Shown here piece by piece: positions 1 to 10,137 of a stretch of 64,000 nucleotides of DNA. Location: contig OX345636.1 of the NCBI GenBank assembly GCA_947044365.1, positions 15,239,115 to 15,303,114 of the forward strand, read 5' to 3'. Position numbers and translations under genes: made by a program. How positions within the stretch are numbered: the stretch's first letter is position 1; each line of letters begins with the position of its first letter. The notes beneath the pieces were generated by a model. It was not told the DNA's origin, did no database searches, and saw only the letters and a program-made list of their open reading frames with translations. The DNA is from Petrosia ficiformis (lineage: Eukaryota > Porifera > Demospongiae > Haplosclerida > Petrosiidae).

Positions 1-5
1 TGCAG

Positions 6-44
6 GCTCTAATGGCTCCACCTTGGCGTCAGAAATATTATATA
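6..44 (+). CDS. Exon candidate, duplicate of the exon at 6612-6650
   Basis: A 39-base open segment lies between an AG acceptor (4-5) and a GT donor (45-46) and reads ALMAPPWRQKYYI. The segment at 6612-6650 reads ALIVPPWGQKYYV with the same boundaries and phase 0 at both ends. Conservation of the reading frame between copies 6.6 kb apart suggests a duplicated coding exon. The protein family is not recognised, and the upstream part of the gene lies outside the window. Confidence 0.4.
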
Positions 45-53
45 GTTAATGGT

Positions 54-1130
54 TAATCCATTAAACATTTCCACCTCACCTTGTATGTTAGAAATATTGG
101 TTATATGACGTGAGAAATAAATACATGTGGTGGAATAGACATGAATTTTGGATCACGGCGAAAAAGGTCCACTTCTATTCATGTATAGTCAAAGTGCCCC
201 CACCACCACACCTCCTCCTCCCCCCATGTTAAAGGGATACATGTGTATCTACATGCATCTATCAACTGCCCCAAATCTTCACATACATGTACATAACAGA
301 TTATTGATAGCAATTAGTAATTATTACAACCATAATGAATACCGTCGGGACGGGACCCTCGCCTACGTGGCAAGGTAATACAAACTATAATTTCGAAATA
401 TAATATGCCAAAAGATTATAATTATCATTGCTCGTTTGTATGGTCATATAATAATGAGAATGTTTACTTCAGATTGTTTAGTTTGTGTATAAAACATATT
501 AAGTTATAAAACCGTACTGGCATGTTAGTTTTTATAATAATATTATAATAGATATAGATATATATATATAATATATATATATATATATAAATTATATAAA
601 CTAACATGTGACTACTTATTACTTAGTATGATTATACTAGTCTCTTCCTTGTCTATACTATAAGTCTTACATTTTAGTCTCTGTATTATCTGAAAGAAGA
701 AAGAAAGATCCTCAATTCGTCTTGTGAAATATTCCACAAAGACAGCATAGACAGGTCCTCAAAACTGCTGACGTTCGAGTAACGTGCACAGCACATGACT
801 TGAAATTGAAATAGGCGGAGTTTGAAAGTAATGGAGAATGCTTGGAGCCAGTACTCGATGTTGTAGCAACCACTACCCAAATTTTGTTTGCTTTTATGTA
901 GTGCTTTGCTAGCGATAGTCATGATACAGGAGTAGTTATGTTTTGATGTGTCCAGATGCCTCCACGAGTCTTCTCAAGTCTGGAAACAGTAATCGTGAGT
1001 TATAAACATTGTGATAATTTTATAACCGAAAGGTTTAAGAAGAATTCCTACGTTATTTTTTTTCCTTGTATAATTTGAAGTCTACCAGTACCTCTTTTGA
1101 AATGTCAATGTTTTTATTTTTCCAGAAAAA
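54..1130. other. No supported gene
   Basis: AT-rich sequence with short TA tracts near 556-590. A possible first exon is MPPRVFSSLETVI at 956-994, an ATG segment followed by a good donor (GTGAGT at 995), but no phase-compatible partner exon was found. Confidence 0.5.
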
Positions 1131-1134
1131 TTGC

Positions 1135-1135
<1 letters not shown>

Positions 1136-1172
<37 letters not shown>

Positions 1173-1186
1173 ACAGACACACAGAC
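1136..1186. repeat. (AC)n microsatellite
   Basis: About 50 bases of AC dinucleotides, degrading into ACACAG units at the 3' side. Confidence 0.9.
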
Positions 1187-1287
1187 AAAACGATTACCGT
1201 ACCCTTCCGCCTACGCTACGCGGCGAGGGTAATAACATAATTATTATAAATGATAGAGAGAAGCTGTTTAGGATTAACCATCCTATT

Positions 1288-1761
1288 GAGTAAATGAAGT
1301 CCAGAGAAAAACAGACACTCTTTTTCTAGGAAACAACATGACCGTAGCTGAACCAGAACCACTGACCATTCGATCAGGAGGCTCATTGTGCTCTAACCAC
1401 AAGCCACATTGCCTCGCCTCCTTAAAAAAAAGAGTGCCCATCAAACTGGGACATGTTGATTGGGGTGACTAACCACATATACACACAAGTGTATGTAAGA
1501 CCATAGTCTATCAGTTTTTGTGGGGAACCGAAGTTCTATTATACCCCCTAACTTAAAGTGCCGTCAGAATCTGCAGGGTGGTAAGTCCCACGAATTGACC
1601 AGAAAGACCACAATTTCCAAAGTGGACCCTTTAAGCCAGGAGGCATCATCCTTCATTACCCAAAGCTTGGTCTGATCGAATGGTCAGTGGTTCTGGTTCA
1701 GCTACAGTCATGTTGTTTCCTAGAAAAAGAGTGTCTGTTTTTCTGTGGACTTCATTTACTC
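1288..1761. repeat. Foldback element with about 90-bp inverted arms
   Basis: The segment 1288-1378 and the reverse complement of 1671-1761 are nearly identical, differing at only a few bases, and are separated by about 290 bp. This is the structure of a foldback-type non-autonomous DNA transposon. No coding frame lies inside. A target-site duplication is not clear, so the superfamily is not assigned. Confidence 0.75.
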
Positions 1762-1904
1762 ACAATTATTATAAATATAATTATTATAATTATACTGCAT
1801 ATAAAAATGAATAATAAATAAATAAACAATTGGGGTGGAGTGAATGTTATGTAGGACCTATTAGCATATACTATATAATATACATGCATGTACATACATG
1901 TACA

Positions 1905-1907
1905 TAC

Positions 1908-1990
<83 letters not shown>
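1905..1990. repeat. (TA)n microsatellite
   Basis: Nearly uninterrupted TA dinucleotides, with a few TACA variants at the left edge. Confidence 0.95.
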
Positions 1991-1992
<2 letters not shown>

Positions 1993-2216
1993 TCCGTTCA
2001 TTCATTCATGCATTCCATTATTTGATTAATCTGGTAACTTGTGTATTCCTCCCTCAATAGGACCATACATACCCAGGTTAGCAAAATGGGTGAGGACAAT
2101 TGATTAGCAAATTGGGTGTGGTCAAACTTTATTGGTCAAAATTCTAAATCTTAACTTACATATATGCTTTGGTGTCATTGTACCACTTGACACAGATAGT
2201 CTAGTGGGGTTAAAGA

Positions 2217-2966
2217 TAGGGGTGTGCAATATTTTTAAATACCTTGTCAATATATTGCATGCTTGGGTTAATATTGACAATATCACAATATATTGTCAAA
2301 ATATTAAATTATTTTTAGAGAAAACGAAATTGTTACTCTTCAAATATACACATAATAAATGATCAGGAGTAATTGTTTAATTACATTAATAATTATATTT
2401 AACATCAACATAATTGATTTTGTAAATATGAAACAATCATGTAGTATATGTGATTGTAGTTTAAATTTACTACTCAAAGATAAAATTCCGGTTTTCTATA
2501 GGTTTTTAGCCAAGAATACAAGGCTGTCAACTCTCTCTGGTTTTAAACATGTCCTACTATCTGTAACTATGCTGCCCCCAGTACCAAATATCCTTTCCGA
2601 GCTTACACTTGTAGCACAAACACATGGGTACTTTTTAGCTAACTTTGCTAAACTAGGAAACTTAGTTTCTTCAGTTTTCCACCATTCCAATGGACATATG
2701 TAAATATCTAAAGTAGGAGAATCTTCGTGTTGGGTTTATCGATGAGCTGAAGAGTTTCTTCATCAACTGTTTGCATGGTCTCAATCTCCATCTCCATCTC
2801 CATCTCCATGCCTAGCACATGAATTGATATGCGCATGCGCAAACATTGTCATGCGGTTTTTATTGTTTGTCAATAATATTGACAAACAGCAAATGATAAC
2901 AATATCAATATTGTGATCTCTCAATACCGCGGTATTACGATAATACCGAGATATTGCACAGCACTA
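2217..2966 (-). mobile_element. Relic hAT transposon with 8-bp target duplication
   Basis: The element is bounded by the direct repeat GTTAAAGA at 2209-2216 and 2967-2974, the 8-bp target duplication expected for hAT. The ends are inverted: TAGGGGTGTGCAATAT on the left and, as reverse complement on the right, TAGTGCTGTGCAATAT. Inside, on the minus strand, is the C-terminal piece of a hAT transposase (2496-2690). At 750 bp it is an internally deleted, non-autonomous derivative. Confidence 0.88.
2496..2690 (-). pseudogene. hAT transposase C-terminal dimerisation domain, fragment
   Basis: The 64-residue minus-strand frame starts MEWWKTEETKFPSLAKLAKK and contains the hAT family signature around SVSSERIFGTGG, followed by R-x2-L-x-P-E-x-V near the end. 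This matches the C-terminal dimerisation region of hAT (BED-finger) transposases: W, FP-LA, SERIFS-like block, then LKPE. The BED finger and catalytic core are absent, so it cannot be an active transposase. It sits inside a transposon whose ends and target duplication are intact, so the fragment is the remnant of its parent gene. Confidence 0.85.
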
Positions 2967-2974
2967 GTTAAAGA

Positions 2975-4430
2975 CATCTTGGTGGGATTGCAACCCTTCC
3001 CTCTCTCTACATACATGTATCTGAAAATGCCTATAGAGTCCTGTTTACCAATGCATCATGTAATAATATAAACTAACTAAATGGGCCATAAAATAATTTA
3101 TTTGATATACAGTATGTGACTGTCACGTGACTGCTATAAAAAAATGTTTTTTTCCATTGGATCAAGTGATTCTTATGTGTCATTTGTACTTGGATGGATG
3201 AATAGACAAATGGTTGATAACTTAAAGGATATGAGGCTACATACCTTACTTTGCCAGCGGAAGTAGTAATAATGAAGTTGATTCTGAGAAATACATTTAC
3301 ATGTGTATATGCAGCAGTAGACAATAAAAACAATAATAGAGAAGAAAGTATCCATATAGCTGAAGTATCATTATAGTCAGCCCTGTGGTTTATATCCACC
3401 TGTGGTTGGGTGTATATAGTGTATATAACACCTGTCGGTAACTTTGATGTGGCTGTTAGCTATGTATATCTATATATACCTACTTATTCCAAACATCAAA
3501 GGAACTGACTGGGGTATAAAAGCTCCCTAGGACCTATATGATGTTTTTTATATGCCCTGTTACCTACTTAACACCTTCATTCCAATAATTTGCTAAAAAA
3601 GCAATTAGTAAGTCTCATTAATTAAATTCCAGAAACTGACAGACAACGAATGTTTTGAACACGCATGCGCAAAGTTTGGCCCACGTGGGATATATATTAG
3701 TTATATCCCATTCACTGATATACCCTTTGTGCCGGGATATAACTTATAAATATAGTATGATGGTGACATCATCCCTTTGATGTGGTAAGTCCTATATATT
3801 GTATATAGACCTTCCATGTGCACACTCTGCAGGAGATGTCACCATCACACAATATCATCTTGTTCCTATGCTTTTTCGGTTTTGATATGATTATATCCCT
3901 ACATACTCTTTCATTTTTAAAATGTTTTTTATTATTCTATAATTATAATTACCCTGTGCAGTATGCTGCCCAAGGGGTTAAGTGATTGGTTGTGTCTGTC
4001 AGTCAGTCAGTCAGTCAGTCAGTCAGTCAATCATGCAAAAAGAATCGGAATCAATACTCATATTTAGCAAAATTTTTGTGGGGAGTCACTAAGTCTCGAA
4101 ATTTAATGCTTTAGCACATAATGAAATTTGTGTAAATTGTAATAGCTGCAACCAGCTTTGGAATTAAGGTGGTGCTTTGGTAATTAGCATATTCACAAGT
4201 GATATTATAATAGTTAGTAAACTACTGCAATGTACATATGTATGTATTAGACCTGTAGGACAATCAAATAACCAAGTCGATAATAATATGTGATTAAGTG
4301 TATGGAATTATGGTGGTGCTCTGTTAATTAGCATTACCTAACACTGCTGGTGCATGCAGTATTAAAGGTCAGCATGTGCTTCTTACATGTGTTTTAGAAT
4401 ATACAATGTAATTAGTCTGAATGTTTACTC
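2975..4430. other. No supported gene
   Basis: Non-coding by inspection. It holds a short (AGTC)n run at 3995-4029 and AT-rich unique sequence. Frames here are short and low in complexity. Confidence 0.6.
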
Positions 4431-4433
4431 ACA

Positions 4434-4580
4434 GCTGGCACATATGACCATACCTATACTTAGCAACATATGCGTACATGCATATGTACATATATATGTA
4501 TGACTCTACTAGTACTGAGGGTCATACATGTATGTAGTGCACATATGACCATACTTATACTTAGCGTACATGTATATGTA
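4434..4580 (-). repeat. 105-bp satellite unit, inverted relative to 7617-7997
   Basis: Contains the reverse complement of the unit found at 7617-7997 (key string ACTCTACTAGTACTGAGGGT) plus the motif CCATACTTATACTTAG, in about 1.4 copies. Two blocks of the same satellite in opposite orientation thus flank the exon candidates at 6.6-7.35 kb. Confidence 0.8.
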
Positions 4581-4792
4581 CATATATTTTTGTTTGTTTG
4601 TGTGTGTGTTATTAATCTATTTATGATGTGATTGTGTGCTGCCTCTTTGCTTGTTTATACACCTGCTATGTGGTAATTCATGAGGTTGCCAACAATCACA
4701 GCCACTGGGTGTGTTATACATATAATCTATAGATATATCTGACTGGAGGTTGACTTTCTTAGGTTAAGTGACAGATAATACTATGTGTAGAA

Positions 4793-4938
4793 CAGACATG
4801 GGTTCAATTACAAAACTTCAATTACAATTACACTTTCAATTACAGCATTTCAGAGAATATCATTTGAATTACAATTACACAACTTTATCTGTAATTGTTA
4901 TTGAATTACAATTACAATTGTAATTGAACCCAGGTCTG
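4793..4938. repeat. Small MITE-like element with inverted ends
   Basis: The left end CAGACATGGGTTCAATTACA and the right end, as reverse complement CAGACCTGGGTTCAATTACA, differ at one base. The interior is CAATTA-rich. CAG ends suggest hAT, but the flanking 8-mers do not match. Confidence 0.6.
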
Positions 4939-4944
4939 CATGCA

Positions 4945-5322
4945 ACATACGTATGTACATACATGTACATGTATGTACATATGTATGTTTGTGTGTATAT
5001 ATATATGTATGTTTGTATGTTTGTATGTACGTATGTATGTTAGTATGTATGTATGTTAGTATGTATGTTATGTATGTATGTATGTATGTTATGTATGTAT
5101 GTTATGTATGTATGTATGTTAGTATGTATGTATGCTAGTATGTATGTATGTTAGTATGTATGTATGTTAGTATGTATGTTATGTATGTATGTATGTATGT
5201 TATGTATGTATGTATGTTATGTATGTATGTATGTATGTATGTTATGTATGTATGTATGTATGTTATGTATGTATGTATGTTATGTATGTATGTATGTATG
5301 TATGTATGTATGTATGTATGTA
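4945..5322. repeat. (TATG)n microsatellite
   Basis: About 380 bp of TATG tetranucleotides with periodic interruptions (TTATG, TTAGTATG), giving a weak higher-order pattern. The long open frames here are low-complexity artefacts. Confidence 0.95.
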
Positions 5323-6600
5323 CATCATTTCTAATTATATTCAGAATGATTTACCATAGAGAATAATTAAGCAGGGAAAAATAGACGCGAAATTTCACAA
5401 ATCAACTTTTAACTGTGAATTTTTTCCCCCACCAAACTTGTCATCAACTACGCATGTGAACTGTTTCTAATCGCATGCTAGTGCTATTAAAAAATGTCTA
5501 TACTACTATACCTAAAAAGAATGCCAGCCAGTGAATGAACTAGAGATCTTCCTGAGCTTGTAAAATGTTCCTGGAATTCCAGCTTCTACTGTACTTTACA
5601 TACATTGACCCTTCATTCCCTTTCAAAAACATGTTCACAACCTCTCTTTCTCTATTCTATTTTGAGAGGGAAATGTCCACAGCTTTTGCCCAAGCAAACG
5701 ATAACCTCCATTTTCTAAAATATAATTTTACTTGTATGGACTAACATGAGCTGATTGGGGCATCATATATTTGATGCCCGAAACTACTCAATATTACAGT
5801 TCCCAAAATGAGTCATGAAGCACTTGCAGTGCAGAATTAATGAGTGGGGGCAATAGTCACGATTTTCTTTTTTTTACTGCAGAATTCAGAAGTCCATCCA
5901 ATGGGCTGGTCAGTGCAGTCGAATGGAATTCATAACTAATTTCGTGGAACGGTGTAACAGATTTTCATTGATTTACAAATAAATACCTAGGAGTCTTATA
6001 TTAAAGTTTCCATTGCCATTTGTGTAAGTGATACATGTGTGTATGTGTCTGTCTATCTGTCTTTTTGTATGTATGTATACTGGGTATTGTCAATAAGTCT
6101 TATTAGGTCTGGAGTGAATGTTAGAAAACTACATTTGAAGCTTTGTAAGCAGAAAGGAGTGAACTCAGTGAAGGTTTGCATGTGTTTTTTATCAATATGC
6201 TATAGAAAGCCTCCAAGAACTAGATTATTTTCTATAACGAGTACTAAACTTGTTCCAATTGCTGTTTCTACTGAGAAAAGGACAGAAGCAGTATACAATT
6301 TTCCTGAAGCATGTCTGCAATATTAACCCCATGTTTAGATTGTACAGGTATGCATCTGCAAATATTATTCTAAGGAAATCCTTTAACTTCAAGTATACAT
6401 TCTAATGAATGAAGGTTTGAACATGTCGTCACTTGCCTTTCATTAGGTGTGCACAAGACTTCCCCCTTTTGTCTTATGCCTTGGCATGCATGATATAAAT
6501 CAAGCCTTACAGGAGGTGATCAACATGCCCAAAAGACCTCCCATTGCACATTGGTGTACTTAAACGTGTTCTTTCCAGTGGTGTACACCACCTTATGTGA
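5323..6600. other. Mostly unique sequence with one weak exon candidate
   Basis: Non-coding except for possible exons at 6107-6173 (SGVNVRKLHLKLCKQKG frame, donor GTTTGC) and 6206-6310. Their splice phases do not match each other. Confidence 0.4.
6206..6310 (+). CDS. Weak exon candidate, unrecognised
   Basis: Open after an AG at 6204-6205, ending LPEACLQY-like just before a stop. A good donor (GTATGC) follows at about 6347 but in another frame. Either a frameshifted exon or chance. Confidence 0.2.
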
Positions 6601-6611
6601 TGTGCTTGCAG

Positions 6612-6650
6612 GCTCTAATTGTTCCACCTTGGGGTCAGAAATATTATGTG
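6612..6650 (+). CDS. Exon candidate of an unrecognised gene (part 1)
   Basis: Bounded by CAG acceptor (6610-6611) and GT donor at 6651; reads ALIVPPWGQKYYV, phase 0 at both ends. It joins in frame to 6702-6794 across a 51-base gap whose acceptor has a good pyrimidine run (TTTTTTTACAG). A second copy of this exon lies at 6-44. I do not recognise the protein. Confidence 0.5.
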
Positions 6651-6701
6651 GTTAATGATACATGTATTCATATTTGTAATATGTGTTGTGTTTTTTTACA
6701 G

Positions 6702-6794
6702 GACCATTTCATTGAGATTAGTAATGATAATGAAGTATTGAGTGTTGCACAGAAGATTATTGCTCATATAGAAACCAGTGCAAGACAATGCCAG
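6702..6794 (+). CDS. Exon candidate of an unrecognised gene (part 2)
   Basis: 31 codons beginning DHFIEISNDNEVLSVAQKII, with a strong acceptor and the donor CAG/GTAACA at 6795. Phase 0 at both ends, so it joins cleanly to 6612-6650 and to 7256-7350. The segment looks amphipathic and helical. No domain is recognised. Confidence 0.55.
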
Positions 6795-7255
6795 GTAACA
6801 ACTGTACGTATGTATGTTGATGATTATGTGTTCATCATCCATGAAATCAATATGTATTACCACAGATGTATGCATGTATGTTTACATGTATACAGGTTGT
6901 ATGTGTATGTATGTGCTACAGTGCACATATGGGTGCATGTGTGTGTGTGTTTGTGCTATAGTTAGGGTGTGTGTATGTGTGTAAACAAGTACAAGTACAC
7001 ATGTACATGTAGATCTGTGATAAGTTATTTGTATTAAAATGGTATTATCAAAACAATGTACATGTAATCAGTTTACTATTCACTTTATTATGTTTATTAT
7101 GATATACACATATACATGTGTACATTGTAGCATGTAATTCATGTATAGCGTACTCAAACATTACATGTACACATGTACCTCTACATGTACATGTACATAT
7201 ATACATGTGATATTTGTTCCTTTTTACATCCACTTGTCATCTTAACATTTAATAG

Positions 7256-7350
7256 TTTTCTGGAGTGGCTGAACCACATCCTCGTCATTTTACACGTCCT
7301 GAAACAGTTTGTAGATCACGTTCAGCTTCTCATAGTGCCAGACCTAGAAG
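7256..7350 (+). CDS. Exon candidate of an unrecognised gene (part 3)
   Basis: Begins after AATAG (acceptor 7254-7255), reads FSGVAEPHPRHFTRPETVCR and then a Ser/Arg/His-rich stretch, and ends at the donor AAG/GTACCT (7351) in phase 2. Linked to the two preceding segments only by phase and proximity. No later exon is clearly attached. The next strong exon on this strand is at 24464, but it enters in phase 0 and so does not fit directly. Confidence 0.45.
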
Positions 7351-7616
7351 GTACCTTGTAATGCACAATGTCTTCTCCTTTTCCTCCACCCGTTCTTCTT
7401 CTTGACTTCCTTGTCCTCCTTTTGATTTTTGTTCCTTCTAACTTCCTCTTCTCCTTATCTGTTCCTCATCTCCCTTAACTCTTCCTTCTCCACCTTTCTT
7501 CCATTAACTCTTCCTTCTTCCATTTCCTTCACCTACATGTATTTTCATTCTCTTCCCATTCTTCTATTCTCTTCCTCCTCTTCTTCCTCTCTTCTTATTC
7601 CTTCTTTTCCCCTTTG

Positions 7617-7997
7617 TATGACCCTCAGTACTAGTAGAGTCAAACATGTATGTGTATGTTGCTAAGTATAAGTATGGTCATATGTGCAATACATGTATGA
7701 CCCTCAGTACTAGTAGAGTCATACATATATATGTACATATAAATGTACTCATGTTGCTAAGTATAAGTATGGTCATACATGTACATGTATGTGTAATGCA
7801 TGTATGACCCTCAGTACTAGTAGAGTCATACTTATATATGTACATATGCATATACGCATATGTTGCTAAGTATAAGTATGGTCATACATGTACATTTGTG
7901 TGCACTACATGTATGACCCTCAGTACTAGTAGAGTCATACATATATATGTACATATACATGTAAGCATATGTTGGTAAGTATAAGTATGGTCATACC
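7617..7997 (+). repeat. About 105-bp satellite, four units
   Basis: Units begin at roughly 7620, 7699, 7806 and 7914 (first spacing about 79 bp, then 107-108). Each carries GACCCTCAGTACTAGTAGAG and AGTATAAGTATGGTCATA. One and a half inverted units lie at 4434-4580. Confidence 0.9.
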
Positions 7998-9106
7998 CGA
8001 GTGTAAATAGAAACAGGATCCCGCGAGTTCTATGCGATATACCGTATATGAGGTATACTGACTATACTAGACATGAAAAAAGAAACCTTATAGATGATGA
8101 AGGCAGTGGTAGCTTTTCTGATATAGTTGATGCAACCAGTTGCTTGTGGTTGATTGGAAAGTAGTAAATCTCTTATACTGGAGGTACATAATTACTCTAT
8201 TTACATAGTGTCAATCTGTCCAAAATAACAGTGTATTATTGCATTGTGAATTTGGGATACACCATGCTGATGAGACCCAATAGGTCGAAACAATCTGATC
8301 AGTGTATGTATATTCTGATTGTCCATGGTTTGCCCTGAAAATGTCACATGTACACAAAATCAGTATCTACAAATAATTCCGACATGAGTGAAGCACTTCA
8401 AATGTGCTTAAAGTGCTTGAAAGCACTTTAAGCACATTTTTTGAAATGCTTGGAGGGTGCTTTGAAACAATGTTTAGCCACAAGCACTAAATTGTGCTTG
8501 TGCTTGAGCTTGCACTTAAGCACATTATAGTATTAGTGCACATTATAAGCACTTTCACATTATAGCATTAATGCACATTATATATAAGCACATAATAATT
8601 TAATCAATACTGGTAATCAGTAAGTGTAAATTGTACAAAGGACCAATTCAGGCACACAAATTCAGCTGCTATTTTCACATGTGGAGATACTTCTTTTGAC
8701 AGCTGCTGGAAATTATAAAAAGGAAGATCTATGGAGTACTGATGCAGCCAAAGTCTGTAACATGTTGAGTAAATTTGTTTTAGAGGCACGCCCGAAGGCA
8801 AAGAAAATTTCGAGAAAGCCATTTCCTTCAATGAGTTGCAAGGGTCTATTCTTAACTTCACATTCAACTATAATTATAATATGTGACAGCAATCTTGGTG
8901 CACAAGTGTTCATTCATCCCTGTTATAGAAACCATTTTAGGCATTCTTTTTTGTTCGGATATTATTAAATGCTACACAATTATTGAGCATGTAACAAAGG
9001 CATGGCATAAGGTTTATATTTTAAAATATTAACCTGTTTTTAGGTCTATATACAAAATATAAACCGACTCGCCCCATAGAAATGTATGGGCTATGAATCT
9101 CATTAT

Positions 9107-9140
<34 letters not shown>
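7998..9140. other. No supported gene; AAGCACTT-rich stretch
   Basis: At 8380-8600 the sequence is dense in AAGCACTT/AAGTGCTT and CACATTATA words in both orientations, suggesting a decayed palindromic element. Frames at 8604-8968 show no recognisable domain. Confidence 0.4.
8243..8304 (+). repeat. 62-bp dispersed repeat, inverted copy at 17527-17588
   Basis: Contains GATGAGACCCAATAGGTCGA. The reverse complement recurs at 17527-17588 with few differences. A '...TGATGA-CCC-GG-CGAAAC' string of this kind is often seen near the 3' part of retroelements, but no reverse transcriptase is present here. Confidence 0.65.
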
Positions 9141-9143
<3 letters not shown>

Positions 9144-9241
9144 GTTATGTCACGCTACGAGTGCTATATCACATTAATAAGCACCAAGCCCGAGGGCGAG
9201 GTGCTTACAAATGTGATATTGCATGAGTAGCGTGCCATAAC
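9144..9241. repeat. Short palindromic repeat, related copy at 32154-32240
   Basis: Nested inverted arms: GTTATGTCACGCTAC with GTAGCGTGCCATAAC, ATATCACATT with AATGTGATAT, and AAGCACC with GGTGCTT around AAGCCCGAGGGCGA. A diverged copy with the same middle is at 32154-32240. Confidence 0.75.
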
Positions 9242-9389
9242 TGATATATGTACATGGTGAAGTCACATGTGTCTGTAAAAATTGTGCATGCCCGCGTGTG
9301 CGCAGTCATAACATGCACCTGAAAATCGAAAGGGTAAGCTGCAAGCAGTAAAGATATGGAAAAGGAGAATGTTTCACCATTGAAAGACA

Positions 9390-9795
9390 ATCATCCAGCA
9401 ATTAATATTGTACTCTTCTATATGTTACTAATACTCTTCATAGCTCATTAATAATTAATATTGTACTCTTCTATATGTTACTAGTACTCTTCAAATAATT
9501 AATATTGTACTCTTCTATATGTTACTAGTACTCTTCATAGCTCATTAATAATTAATATTGTACAATTCTTCTATATGTTACTAGTACTCTTCATAGCTCA
9601 TTAATGATTAATATTGTACAATTCTTCTATATGTTACTAGTACTCTTCATAGCTCATTAATGATTAATATTGTACTCTTCTATATGTTACTAGTACTCTT
9701 CATAGCTCATTAATGATTAATATTGTACTCTTCTACTAGTACTCTTCATAGCTCATTAATAATTAATATTGTACTCTTCTATATGTTACTAAATC
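9390..9795 (+). repeat. Tandem repeat, about 53-bp unit, about 7 copies
   Basis: The unit contains AATATTGTACTCTTCTATAT, then GTTACTAGTACTCTTCATAG and CTCATTAAT. Unit length varies from about 45 to 59 bp by small indels. Confidence 0.92.
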
Positions 9796-10137
9796 TTCAA
9801 CCATGTGAAAACAAAGTTCTGTGAGATTTACTTCCTCTGTATGGGACGCAATACACCCACCCACCAGTAAATGAGTCAATGTGTTGGTCTTTCAAGCAAA
9901 AAAATCTCAATAACTTTATTATTTGTTCATGTTTACAGTTAAACTGAAACTTTAATAAAATCTAATCAATCATATAATAATAACTATTATTCTTACTCCA
10001 ACCAAGGTTTTTGAGTTTACTTGCAGCAAAACAGTAAAATTTAATATTGGTACAGAAGAGAAGAGAAGAGAGTGAGAAACAGACTTGTATATATTAAGTA
10101 CATTTAATGAAAAAACTGAATGTGTTTCTGCTGTCAA

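Noticed and set aside
3700..3860. Inverted pair GATGGTGACATC / GATGTCACCATC as a MITE
   Set aside because: Only about 11-12 bp arms, no target duplication and no second copy.
4945..5366. Open frames rich in MYVCMYVC
   Set aside because: Translation of a TATG microsatellite.
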